A stretch of DNA of 64,000 nt, taken from NCBI GenBank assembly GCA_003222245.1, contig QHVH01000015.1, forward strand, positions 1 through 64,000. The letters are read 5' to 3'. The first letter of the stretch is position 1. Each line of letters opens with the position of its first letter. The DNA comes from Blastocatellia bacterium AA13. GTDB lineage: Bacteria > Acidobacteriota > Blastocatellia > UBA7656. The position numbers and the translations under genes are program-made. This document shows positions 35,563 through 44,429 of the stretch, one piece after another. The notes beneath the pieces are model-generated. The model saw only the letters and a list, made by a program, of their open reading frames with translations. It had not been told where the DNA came from and searched no databases.

Positions 35563-37344
35563 TCAGAGCATTCTTACTACTACAACCGAAGTGTTATCTT
35601 CTCCGCCCGCGGCGTTAGCCGCCACGACCAGTTCCTTGGCAGTGGAATGCGGGTCTGAGTTCACCATCATGATGTCCCGAATCTGATCGTCGCTCAGCAT
35701 ACCGTTCAAGCCGTCGCTGCACAGCATCACAACGTCGCCGCTCGATAGCTTGCGCCGAATTATGTCTATTTCGATTTGATCGTCCGCGCCTATCGATCTG
35801 TAGATGACGTTTCGGTAGGGATGAATTCTCGCTTCTGAGCGAGACAGGCTGCCGGTGTTGATCATCCGTTGCACGAGCGAGTGGTCTTCGGTCAACTGTT
35901 CAAACGAGTCTCCCGAGAGCAGGTAGCACCGGCTGTCTCCCACGTGAGCCACGGATAGAACATCTCCGACTATCATAGCCGCCGTAACCGTAGCTCCGAG
36001 GCCGCGCTCATGCGGATTCGCCTTGGCATAGGCCAGTACTTCCCGATTGGCATTAATCACCGCAAGGCGAAGAAGCTCGGTCGTCGCTATGTCGTTGCCG
36101 TCGGCCACCGCAAGGCTCAAGCCGCCGGTATGAGTGGGCCGCGCGATCTTTTCTTCGTGTGTGGATTTAAGCGAGGCCGAGATAAGCTTCTCGGTCACCA
36201 TCTCGGCAATTGCTCTAACGGTCACTCGCGAGGCGACCTCTCCGGCGGCTTCGCCTCCCATGCCGTCCGAGACGACGTACAGCCCTATTTGCGTCTGAAC
36301 CGACTCGAAGTACTGAGTGAGATTCAGCGAAAGGACGCTATCCTCGTTGAGTTCCCGAACCAGGCCTACATCCGTGAAATGGCCCGATTGCAGCACGATC
36401 GGAAGATTCAGATCCTTCAAGCCGGTGCGCAACTCGGCAGCGCTTTGAAAGCGCTCAACGGGGGTCTCGGCCAACGCACGACCCAGCAGCCGTTCAAAGT
36501 TGGGCATTACCGTTGCGACCGGATAAAGGCTCGCTCCATCTCCGGGTCCCAATCGCTCGCCGGTCAGCAGGAACTGAATAACAGATCCAATCGAGTAGAC
36601 ATCGAAGCGCGGATCATAGACCGCGCCTGGTATCGACATCTCAGGCGCGGTGTACCCGATGCTCGGGTAGATAGGCGCGTCTTCGACCCTGGTTGCGATC
36701 CTTCTTGCCCGGTCGAATCCGATAAGCCTTATCTCATCGTCATGATCGAGGAAGATGCTGTACGGCTCGAATCCGTTATAAACCCAACCCTGCTTGTGAA
36801 ATTGCTCGGCGAGGGTGCAGAGCTTTTGCGTGATCCGCCGAACCTCTTTTTCACCGAGCTGATCGAGATGAGCAAGCGGCTGCGCCTGTACCTGATTGAA
36901 TACTACATAGACCTTGTCATCCTGAACGACGCGTTCTTGCGGTTTCAATATGCCGAATCGCTCGAGCGCGGCTCCAGCCTCTTTGAGCAGCTCTTCCACT
37001 CTGGTTTGAGATACCCGGGATTGATCCGATCCGTTTTCACCCAGGATTCCGGAAAACGGATCGCCCAGCGAGAGCGGTCTCTCAAAGATCGTATATAAGG
37101 GATCGCCTGCATCGATCGGGCATGCGGAGTAAGCGTTGTAAGTCGGCGCGCTCCATAACAGCGATTTTATTCGATACCGCTCGGCAATGGCGGCAAATGC
37201 GGGAAGGGGACGCGTGAGCGGCGCGGTAACCGAGACATTGGAGTCGATTCTGAGACCGCAGCCCTGGCAAAACGTGGCATCGGCTTCATTGCCGGTGCTG
37301 CAGTTCGGACAGAGATTTTCAGCCTGACTCAAAACGTCACTCAT
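35563..37344 (-). CDS. Zinc-ribbon / pseudokinase / PP2C phosphatase fusion
   Basis: A 593-residue cytosolic fusion. It starts with a zinc ribbon (Cys12, Cys15, Cys26, Cys29). A Ser/Thr kinase-like domain follows (about 50-310), recognisable from GWVYNGFEPYSIFLDHDD, IGYTAPEM and YSIGSVIQFLLTGERLGP, but the HRD catalytic Asp is missing (YNGFEP) and DFG is replaced by GFD. The C-terminal PP2C domain (about 320-593) keeps all metal-site motifs: RELNEDSVL, VVSDGMGGEAAGE, AHVGDSRCYLL, LCSDGLNGMLSDDQI and GGEDNTSVVV. It should remove phosphate from Ser/Thr of target proteins, with the dead kinase acting as a sensor or scaffold. The start has no strong ribosome site. Confidence 0.9.
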   Translation of the reverse strand: MSDVLSQAENLCPNCSTGNEADATFCQGCGLRIDSNVSVTAPLTRPLPAFAAIAERYRIKSLLWSAPTYNAYSACPIDAGDPLYTIFERPLSLGDPFSGILGENGSDQSRVSQTRVEELLKEAGAALERFGILKPQERVVQDDKVYVVFNQVQAQPLAHLDQLGEKEVRRITQKLCTLAEQFHKQGWVYNGFEPYSIFLDHDDEIRLIGFDRARRIATRVEDAPIYPSIGYTAPEMSIPGAVYDPRFDVYSIGSVIQFLLTGERLGPGDGASLYPVATVMPNFERLLGRALAETPVERFQSAAELRTGLKDLNLPIVLQSGHFTDVGLVRELNEDSVLSLNLTQYFESVQTQIGLYVVSDGMGGEAAGEVASRVTVRAIAEMVTEKLISASLKSTHEEKIARPTHTGGLSLAVADGNDIATTELLRLAVINANREVLAYAKANPHERGLGATVTAAMIVGDVLSVAHVGDSRCYLLSGDSFEQLTEDHSLVQRMINTGSLSRSEARIHPYRNVIYRSIGADDQIEIDIIRRKLSSGDVVMLCSDGLNGMLSDDQIRDIMMVNSDPHSTAKELVVAANAAGGEDNTSVVVVRML

Positions 37345-37513
37345 ATCGCGCTGCTAAGGCTAACATAAAATGGTGGATTTTCGAATCGGAGGGCACGTCA
37401 CGTCAGGAGATAGGGGCAGGGTTTCAGTCCTCTCGCTCAGCTATGCGCCGGAGTCCGCGAGGTGTTACTCTCATTGCACCGGTCGAGTATAACGCCTGTA
37501 ACGCCGTTGGCCA

Positions 37514-37554
37514 ACGGTTTATTCGACACGGTTTATTCGGCACGGCTATTCGGG
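37514..37554. repeat. Short tandem repeat in the spacer before the thioesterase gene
   Basis: Two 14-base units, ACGGTTTATTCG plus AC or GC (37514-37527, 37528-37541), are followed by a 13-base variant (37542-37554). They look like slippage copies. The 284-base spacer 37345-37628 holds no other feature I can support. Confidence 0.6.
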
Positions 37555-37628
37555 AGCGGGAGCGCTAACTCGGCTGGTTAAGATGGCCTGCCATATTGCG
37601 CGGGCGATCAGAACCGTGTGGACTTTGG

Positions 37629-38396
37629 TTACCCGAGCGCGCGGGCAAGCTGGTGCAGCTCCTGTGAAAGTATGCGAAGGAATAACGGCTGTGCTGAGGT
37701 CAAGAAGAAATGATCGCCCGGCAGCATTCGCATGATGAATGAACCCGACGTCTGGGCGCGCCACGCTTCTATCGCTTCGCGGCTTGCTTCCGTATCGTTA
37801 AGGCCGCCCATCGCCATGAGGGGACAAGCCAGAGGCGGCGCTTCCAGGTATGAGTATTCTTCATTAACGCTGAAGTCCGAGCGCAGCAGCGGCAAAACCA
37901 GCTTCATGAGATCCGGATTTTCAAGCACGGCCTCCGGTGTGCCATTAAGCCGCTTCAATGCGTCGATGAACAGAGGCTCCGGCAGCCTGTTTATGGCGGC
38001 CCGCTCGAGTGGCAACTGCGGGGCTCCTCTGCCCGATACAATAAGGTATGAGGGATCGGTCCGATTCTGCCGGCGAAGCTCGCGGGCAAGCTCGAATGCG
38101 ATCAGCGCACCCATGCTGTGACCGAAGAATACAAACGGCATATCGAGGAAGGGAAGAAGGGCTGGAACTATGGCCTGAACTAACGGAGAAACCTGCGAAA
38201 ACCGCTCTTCTTTCATGCGGCTCTCGCGGCCAGGTAGTTGAATTGGACAGACTTCAACTACCGCAGGAAGGCCGTCCGCCCACCCACGAAAAATCTGGGC
38301 GCCTCCTCCAGCATATGGAAGACAAAAGAGCCGTAGTCTGGCGCCAGGCTTTGGAGCTGATTGGAGTACCCATCGATTCGGCGTCTTTCCAGTCAT
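37629..38396 (-). CDS. Type II thioesterase (alpha/beta hydrolase)
   Basis: A 255-residue thioesterase of the GrsT/TesA family that proofreads NRPS or PKS carrier proteins. It has LFCLPYAGGGAQIFRGWADGL, then LPGRESRMKE, the nucleophile in FFGHSMGALIAFELARELR, an Asp in GGLNDTEASREAI, and the His in LPGDHFFL, all family hallmarks. No NRPS or PKS module, PPTase or carrier protein is present in the window, so it is an orphan here. It may serve a cluster elsewhere or may act on acyl-CoA. The preceding gene on the minus strand is the PP2C fusion, 284 bases beyond its stop. Confidence 0.88.
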   Translation of the reverse strand: MTGKTPNRWVLQSAPKPGARLRLFCLPYAGGGAQIFRGWADGLPAVVEVCPIQLPGRESRMKEERFSQVSPLVQAIVPALLPFLDMPFVFFGHSMGALIAFELARELRRQNRTDPSYLIVSGRGAPQLPLERAAINRLPEPLFIDALKRLNGTPEAVLENPDLMKLVLPLLRSDFSVNEEYSYLEAPPLACPLMAMGGLNDTEASREAIEAWRAQTSGSFIMRMLPGDHFFLTSAQPLFLRILSQELHQLARALG

Positions 38397-38485
38397 TGCC
38401 CTTGCTGTTCCCTCTCATTTGAAGCGGTCTCTTCAGCGATAACGCCCAAAAGATTTGGTTATTCTTCAATCCATTCGCCGTGCCG

Positions 38486-39622
38486 TCAACTCGAAGCAAA
38501 ATCTCGAATGCGCACGGGAAGGCGCCGAGGACCCCAGGCGCCGGGGCTTGCTTGAAATATTCCGGCGCAAACAGCGCCGCAGAACTTACATTGATTGCCG
38601 TTGGTTAAATTCCATTCGCCGAGAACATACCAGTCGCGCGCGATGAGTCGCTCTCCGCAGGCGTGGCAATAGGTGCTTCCGCCTGCCTGATCGTGCACAT
38701 TCCCGGTGTATGCATATCGCACGCCGTTTTTTGTGGCGATGCGGCGCGCTCGGGAGAGGATCGCGGCCGAGGTCGCCGGAGTATCGAGCATTTTGTAGTC
38801 GGGATGAAACGCCGTGAAGTGCCACGGCACGTCAGCACCGACGTTCTCGACCACCCATTGCGTCATCTCCTCCAACTCGGCCTCCGAGTCGTTCTCGCCG
38901 GGGATGAGAAGCGTAGTAATCTCGAACCATACACTGGTCTGACGCTTGAGATAAACAAGCGTGTCGAGAACCGGAGCGAGGTGTCCGGCGCAAATCTTGT
39001 GATAGAAACGCTCGGTGAAACCCTTCAGGTCGACATTCGCGGCATCTATGTGGGAATAAAATTCCTGGCGAGGTTCAGGACAGATGTACCCCGCGGTAAC
39101 TGCCACGGTCTTGATGCCCATCTCACGGCATGCGTCCGCCGTATCCATTGCGTACTCGATGAATATGGTCGGGTCGTTATACGTGAACGCGACGCTCTCG
39201 CAGCCAAGCTCTTTCGCCGCTCGCGCGATTATTTCAGGCGACGCCGCGTCGGCCAGAGTATCGGTTTCACGCGACTTGCTGATGTCCCAATTTTGACAAA
39301 ACTGGCACCCGAGATTACAGCCCGCCGTTCCAAACGATAGCACCGCGGAGCCAGGCAGAAAATGATTTAATGGCTTCTTCTCGACGGGATCAACGCAGAA
39401 ACCGCTGGATCGGCCATAGGTAGTTAAAACAACCTGATCGTTTTGCCGCGCTCGCACAAAACACATTCCGCGCTGGCCTTCATTAAGCTTGCAGAACCGC
39501 GGACATACATCGCACTGAATGCGGGAATCATCGAGTGCGTGCCAATAGCGTGTAGGAACTACATTCGAAGTAAGGAGGTCGGGACCGGCCTGGATTAGAT
39601 CACCCATAGAACTTCTCGGCAC
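38486..39622 (-). CDS. AmmeMemoRadiSam-type radical SAM enzyme (AmrS-like)
   Basis: A 378-residue radical SAM protein. The N-terminal cysteine motif CDVCPRFCKLNEGQRGMC resembles PflA-related AmrS proteins. The catalytic CxxxCxxC is in TAGCNLGCQFCQNWDISKS, followed by TYNDPTIFIEYAMD and the AVTAGYICPEP and DLKGFTERFY stretches. The C-terminus adds a four-cysteine zinc-knuckle-like tail (YCHACGE, QCKFCGAVCAG). Family members usually sit beside AMMECR1 and Memo genes; those partners are not in this window. Either the GTG at 39622 or the ATG five codons later could be the start. Its substrate has not been shown for the family. Confidence 0.88.
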   Translation of the reverse strand: MPRSSMGDLIQAGPDLLTSNVVPTRYWHALDDSRIQCDVCPRFCKLNEGQRGMCFVRARQNDQVVLTTYGRSSGFCVDPVEKKPLNHFLPGSAVLSFGTAGCNLGCQFCQNWDISKSRETDTLADAASPEIIARAAKELGCESVAFTYNDPTIFIEYAMDTADACREMGIKTVAVTAGYICPEPRQEFYSHIDAANVDLKGFTERFYHKICAGHLAPVLDTLVYLKRQTSVWFEITTLLIPGENDSEAELEEMTQWVVENVGADVPWHFTAFHPDYKMLDTPATSAAILSRARRIATKNGVRYAYTGNVHDQAGGSTYCHACGERLIARDWYVLGEWNLTNGNQCKFCGAVCAGIFQASPGAWGPRRLPVRIRDFASS

Positions 39623-39910
39623 CCTTTAAATCTCGCTCAAGTCGCTCTGGATGGCAAGGCCGTCAGAATTACGGACTTTGATCCCGGCCTAAACTGATTT
39701 GGCTGAAAGCTTAGAAATCAATGCACGCCGGCGCGTACTTTCATGTGCTTTGATCACGGCGCGTGCTTTTCCGCCGTTCTTTTACCAATCTGTGCAAATC
39801 GGCCCATCCGATCTTCAGTTCTGCTCGCCAACTAGATTGAAATGCCAGGCACATTCCTTGCTCTAACGATACAGGAACCAGATTTCATGTTTCACTTCGC
39901 GAGGTGAACG

Positions 39911-40153
39911 ATGACTAGATTAAAGGAGGGCTCTACTCAGCAAGAACGTCATCACGTTCCTGAGGGGCCAACAAAGATCAAGACGGAGTTGAATAGGTAT
40001 CCTCTGCGTTGCAGGGAATGCGGCGATATGTACTATGTGAATGAATGCGACTACCACGACTTTAAGCTCGCCTTCGGAGCCGATCCGTCCGAGCTTACAT
40101 TCTGCTGCAACGACTGCGAGGACGCAGGCGCCGAAGAGGCATACGCGCACTGA
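39911..40153 (+). CDS. Small cysteine-rich protein, probable zinc binding
   Basis: An 80-residue protein with Cys34, Cys37, Cys46, Cys65, Cys66 and Cys69, giving CxxC (RCRECGD) and CCxxC (FCCNDCE) knuckles. This would make one treble-clef-like zinc site. It is acidic and has no membrane helix. I cannot assign a family. A ribosome-site-like GAGGTGA lies six bases upstream of the ATG. It is alone between the AmrS-like gene (divergent) and sbcC (convergent), and the 290-base spacer before it has no feature I can support. Confidence 0.7.
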   Translation: MTRLKEGSTQQERHHVPEGPTKIKTELNRYPLRCRECGDMYYVNECDYHDFKLAFGADPSELTFCCNDCEDAGAEEAYAH

Positions 40154-40160
40154 TTCAGAG

Positions 40161-42989
40161 CTATGAGATTTCTATAGTGCTGCCGCCTACCGACTTGCGA
40201 ACGTTGATGCGCACCGGCATTCGTTCGGCAAGCTCGGGAATGTGTGACACGATTCCGACCAACCGGTTGGTTGTACTAAGATTTTCCACGCCCTGAAGCA
40301 CCACGTCGAGTGTTTCCGCGTCAAGAGTGCCGAAGCCTTCGTCCAGAAACAGGGATTCGAGCGCGAATCCGCCCCGCCGGTGACTGAGCCCTGACAAACC
40401 TTCCGCCAGTGCAAGAGCGAGCGCCAGCGAGGCCAGGAAGGACTCCCCACCGCTCAGTGTGGTTACGGGTCTCGCGTCGTCGGCATTCCAATGATCCAGC
40501 ACGATAAACTCATCCTTCTCAAAACCAAACGAATAGCGGCCCGAGCTGAGGGTCATCAGGTGTATCGAGCCGTCAATCGCCAGCCGGTGATAAGCCTCCT
40601 GCTGAATGAATGCGATGAACTGGTCGCCTCGAAGCGTCTGAGCCAGATCATGAGCGACCGCGGCATTGGCGCGAGCACGTTCGATTTCTTCGCGCAGCTC
40701 CGCGGCCCGCTTGATCTGCGCTTCGAGCGTTTCGATTTCTTTCTCTCGCTGTAGCACTGTTCTTTTGATCTCGTCGCGCTCGCATTCAAGCTCGCGCGCC
40801 TTTTGTTCGAGCTGCGCCGCCGCGTCATCGTCGGCCCGTTCGATCTCGACCCGGAGGTCCGGAAAGGCGGACAAGAGCAAACTCATGCTGCTCTTAGCAG
40901 CCTTGATGAGCTTTGCGCGAGAAAGTTCAGAGGCTTCGCCTTGCGCTTTTAGCCGTTCCAACGTGCTTGAATCCCCCGCAAGCGCATCCTTCGCCTTTGA
41001 CATCGCCTCAGCTTCGATTTCCTTTGAGTGAAGCGCGCCTTCGAGTTTTGTCTTAGCGTCATCCTGCTGCTTCAAAGCGGCTTTGACCGCGGCGACATCG
41101 GAATACTCTCCAAGATCGGCGCGAAGCTCTTTGATCTCGGCCGCGACTCTCTGTAGCTCCTGGCTTTCGGCGGCAGTCTCGGTTTCGAGCTTGATGAGAT
41201 CCTGCCTGATCTTCTCGGCGCGCTCACGCGCTTTTGATTCCTCGTCTCGCAACTCGTCCAACCGCAATACCGCTTCTTCGACCGCCGTTCGCAACCGTAA
41301 CGCCTGATCGCGCAGCTTTTCCAACTCGCCTTCAGCATCCTTACCGGGCCTCTTTTTCAAAACGTCGCGAACGGCCTTCTCGGCGTCGTCAAGGGCTGCT
41401 TGCGCGCTTCGTATCTCATCTCCCTTTCCCGTCACTCGCGGGGCCAATTGCGAGAGCTCACCTTCTATGGTTGATCTCGACGTGATCAATCGATTCAACT
41501 CTTCCTCTTGCTTTCCGATCGCCTTTTTCGCGAGCTCTATCGAAGGATGGGCCCGGCTTTTTGGAACTCGCTCCACCGGCTGTTCGCAAACCGGGCAGGG
41601 CTGCCCCCGTTCCAACAGAAGCTTGAGTTCTTCCGCCGAGTATTTCCGCTGCAGGTGATCTAATTCTTCTCTTGCCCGATCAAGCGAAGCTCTCCTTTTT
41701 GCCTCATCGTCCCCCGCCTCTTTTAGTGTTGTTTCCCGTCGCTTCACATCCTCGTTAAGCCGGGTCAATTCGTCTTCGAGCTTCTTCTTTCTCTCCTCCT
41801 CTTTAAGCCGCCGCCGGTTCGCTTCGATGACCGCTCTTATGGCGTCCGCGGAGCCGTATTTCCGTATGGAAGCGTCGAGACTCTTCTTATCGGAGTCGTG
41901 CTGTTTCTTGACCAGATCTCTTTTTTTCGAAGCTGTTTCGAGCGCGGCTTCCGCATTCTTATAGTCAGTCTCGAGGTCACTCGTTCGCCGAGTTCTCCCC
42001 GTTCGGGCCTCTTCTATGGATCGAATCCGCTTTTCCTGTTCATGCAGGCGCTGTGATTTTTGGAGCTTCGCGACCAGTTCGTCGCGAATTCGCGAGTCAT
42101 AAGAGCTCGACTTTATTTGTGCATCGAGTTCGTCGATTTTCTTCTGTCTCTCGCTAATAGCTTTCTTTGCGGTTGCGATTCGTTTCTCGGCCTCAGTTCG
42201 ATCAGGACCCATTCTCTTTAGATCGGCTTCGACGGTTATCAACTCCCGGCGGTTCTGTCGAAGATTATGCGCTGTCTGGAGCAATTCACGGACGCGGTTC
42301 AGCTCCATCGTCAACGGCTCAAGCGATGGCTTGAGATCCACAAGCTCGCCGCGCAATAGCGCAAGGCGCTCAGGCGTGGAAGCCCCGTAATCGCGGGCGA
42401 GCAACCCATCGAGCGTATCGGCCTTATTCTTGCCCTCCCTGGCAATCTCGTTTGCTCGCTGCATCATTCGCGAGTAAATGTCCAACTGGAGCAGGTCGGA
42501 GAGAATTCTTCTTCTTTCGTCGACCTTACCCTTGAGAAACTCATCGAATCGTCCCTGAGGCAGCACGACCGACTTCGTGAACCCGCTGAAGTCGAGTCCG
42601 ACAACGGATTCAATGAGCGCATCCGCCTGGCTTATCTTGTCCGCAAGCGAGATCCATTTGTCGCCTTCGAGCTTCTCGAATCTGACATCGGAGCCGGCTT
42701 TCTTGCCGGTCCACTTCGTTTGCCTTGCCACACGATAACGGCAATCACCGGATGCGAACTCGAACATCGCCTTCGCCCGGTCGGCGCCCTGACTGATCAA
42801 TTCGGAGATCGATTGTTTGCCGAGCCTCGGCGTGCATCCATACAGGCAATAGGTTATCGCGTCGATGATGGAGGTCTTCCCGGCGCCGGTCGGTCCGGTT
42901 ATCGCGAAAATATCCAGGCCCGTGAAGTCTATAACCGCGCGCTGCCTGAAGCTGGTGAAGCCTTCTAATTCGAGGCTAAACGGACGCAT
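40161..42989 (-). CDS. sbcC: Exonuclease subunit SbcC
   Basis: The 942-residue ATPase of the SbcCD (Rad50-like) nuclease. It processes hairpins and DNA ends. The N-terminal Walker A is GPTGAGKTSIID, and the C-terminal half supplies the ABC signature TLSGGESFLASLALALALAEGL and Walker B SLFLDEGFGTLD. The two lobes are joined by long coiled coils of alternating Glu/Lys/Arg/Leu, with a zinc hook CPVC in GQPCPVCEQPVER near residue 470. Its start overlaps the sbcD stop by 14 bases, so the pair is translated together. Confidence 0.95.
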   Translation of the reverse strand: MRPFSLELEGFTSFRQRAVIDFTGLDIFAITGPTGAGKTSIIDAITYCLYGCTPRLGKQSISELISQGADRAKAMFEFASGDCRYRVARQTKWTGKKAGSDVRFEKLEGDKWISLADKISQADALIESVVGLDFSGFTKSVVLPQGRFDEFLKGKVDERRRILSDLLQLDIYSRMMQRANEIAREGKNKADTLDGLLARDYGASTPERLALLRGELVDLKPSLEPLTMELNRVRELLQTAHNLRQNRRELITVEADLKRMGPDRTEAEKRIATAKKAISERQKKIDELDAQIKSSSYDSRIRDELVAKLQKSQRLHEQEKRIRSIEEARTGRTRRTSDLETDYKNAEAALETASKKRDLVKKQHDSDKKSLDASIRKYGSADAIRAVIEANRRRLKEEERKKKLEDELTRLNEDVKRRETTLKEAGDDEAKRRASLDRAREELDHLQRKYSAEELKLLLERGQPCPVCEQPVERVPKSRAHPSIELAKKAIGKQEEELNRLITSRSTIEGELSQLAPRVTGKGDEIRSAQAALDDAEKAVRDVLKKRPGKDAEGELEKLRDQALRLRTAVEEAVLRLDELRDEESKARERAEKIRQDLIKLETETAAESQELQRVAAEIKELRADLGEYSDVAAVKAALKQQDDAKTKLEGALHSKEIEAEAMSKAKDALAGDSSTLERLKAQGEASELSRAKLIKAAKSSMSLLLSAFPDLRVEIERADDDAAAQLEQKARELECERDEIKRTVLQREKEIETLEAQIKRAAELREEIERARANAAVAHDLAQTLRGDQFIAFIQQEAYHRLAIDGSIHLMTLSSGRYSFGFEKDEFIVLDHWNADDARPVTTLSGGESFLASLALALALAEGLSGLSHRRGGFALESLFLDEGFGTLDAETLDVVLQGVENLSTTNRLVGIVSHIPELAERMPVRINVRKSVGGSTIEIS

Positions 42990-44124
42990 CGAGCGCCTCC
43001 TCGTAGAGTTTCCGGAACAGGGCCGACATCTCGTCCGATGGCGAACTGGCTCGCTGATGCATGTAGAATCGAGTGAAAAGATCGTGAGGATCGGCTCCGG
43101 CGATTTGCATCGGCTCGGCTTCCTGTCGCGGATAATCCAGCCTAATCTCCAGCGCGTTCGGGAGTATGTCGCGAACCGTATCGGCTGTGCCCGACGTGGG
43201 CTTATCTACTTTGATAGTGACTCGCAGCAAATCGTTTCCAAAACTTTCCGAGGCGGCCTTTAGTTCATCAAGCGTGCCGGATACGTCTCGCAATTGCCGC
43301 CCTGACGCAAGAGGATAGCTTTCAACCGCGGCCGGTCGGCCCGGTTTTGCATCGATAACAACCACGCGTTTTTGCTGGTCGCGTTCGCCGAAATCGAGCT
43401 GAAGTATCGAGCCGGCATACATAGCACGCGACGGGGCCGCGACTTCCTGCGGCCGGTGCAAATGACCCAATGCAATGTAGTGCGCGGTTGAGGGAAATGT
43501 CTGGGGCGAGACCGCATACGGTTTGGCTACGTGTATCTCGCGTTCGCTGAGGGAAGTCTGGGCTCCATCGACATACAGATGAGCCATTAGAAGATTGATC
43601 GTCTTTGCCGAAAAAGACTTCGTCAGCGTATCCGACATCGCCGCGATGCGTTCCGCGTATCCTTGAAACCGTTCGATCTCGGGGCCCATTAACTTCGCGG
43701 CGTCCTCGATTCGGCCGGCAGTAACGAAGGGAAGAACCGCTATCTCAGCACGCTCGCCGTTCTTCTGAAGCTGTATGACTCCTCCGTCCACGGGTCTGAC
43801 GGGCTCGGGCCGCACGTGAATATCGATGAGCCGAAATACATCGCGAATCGCAAGCAGTCTTCTGGGATGGTCGTGGTTGCCTCCGATGATGACCGCCGAT
43901 ACATTCAATCCGCGCAACTCAGAGAAGAAGTTGAACGCCAGTCTCTCGGACTCGGGCGGCGGCGCCTGAGAATCGAACAAGTCGCCGGTTATCAGAACGC
44001 AATCGACCTGTTCGCGACGAACCAGATCGAGAATTTCCGAAAGCGCCGCTTCGTGTTCATCACTCCGCGACCGTCCCTTCAAGGTTTTGCCAAGATGCCA
44101 ATCGGAAGTATGAAGAAATCGCAT
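42976..44124 (-). CDS. sbcD: Exonuclease subunit SbcD
   Basis: The 382-residue nuclease of SbcCD (Mre11-like). It contains the phosphoesterase motifs RFLHTSDWHLGKTLKGRSR, CVLITGDLFDSQAPP, AVIIGGNHDHPRRL, MAHLYVDGAQT and ALGHLHRPQEV, which hold the two Mn ions. The C-terminus has the capping domain. It is the first gene of the sbcDC unit and is divergent from the M28 peptidase across 305 bases. Confidence 0.95.
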   Translation of the reverse strand: MRFLHTSDWHLGKTLKGRSRSDEHEAALSEILDLVRREQVDCVLITGDLFDSQAPPPESERLAFNFFSELRGLNVSAVIIGGNHDHPRRLLAIRDVFRLIDIHVRPEPVRPVDGGVIQLQKNGERAEIAVLPFVTAGRIEDAAKLMGPEIERFQGYAERIAAMSDTLTKSFSAKTINLLMAHLYVDGAQTSLSEREIHVAKPYAVSPQTFPSTAHYIALGHLHRPQEVAAPSRAMYAGSILQLDFGERDQQKRVVVIDAKPGRPAAVESYPLASGRQLRDVSGTLDELKAASESFGNDLLRVTIKVDKPTSGTADTVRDILPNALEIRLDYPRQEAEPMQIAGADPHDLFTRFYMHQRASSPSDEMSALFRKLYEEALDASV

Positions 44125-44372
44125 GTTGAGTTTTGCAGCAAGCCGGCTACGTTGACGACTCTCAAGACTACTGCGGGATCAGATAAGGCTCAAGGCCATT
44201 GATGAAAGCGATGAAAGCGAGTTTGATCGCGCCGCCGACAATACTGAGCGTCGACCAGCGCATTCTCGATTTCAACCGCCAAGCCGCCTCGCCCGGCGGC
44301 ATATCCGATTACAAGTGTTACAGATGGCGCTCTGACTATGCTGAGAGGGCGGCCGAAGCGAGGGCGCGTTGA

Positions 44373-44400
44373 TTGCGAAGCCCTCCGCCCGCTGTATATA
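44373..44400 (+). promoter_or_regulatory. Candidate promoter for the peptidase trio
   Basis: TTGCGA (44373-44378) and TATATA (44395-44400) are separated by 16 bases. The expected transcription start near 44407 lies just upstream of the AAGGAGG that precedes the M28 peptidase start. The rest of the 305-base spacer 44125-44429 shows nothing else I can support. Confidence 0.5.
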
Positions 44401-44429
44401 CTTCCGCTCCCGCTCAAGGAGGAAATCGA

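Noticed and set aside
36010-37098. Plus-strand frame of 362 residues
   Set aside because: It is antisense to the pseudokinase-PP2C gene, which shows family motifs along its whole length; GC-rich codon use often opens such shadows.
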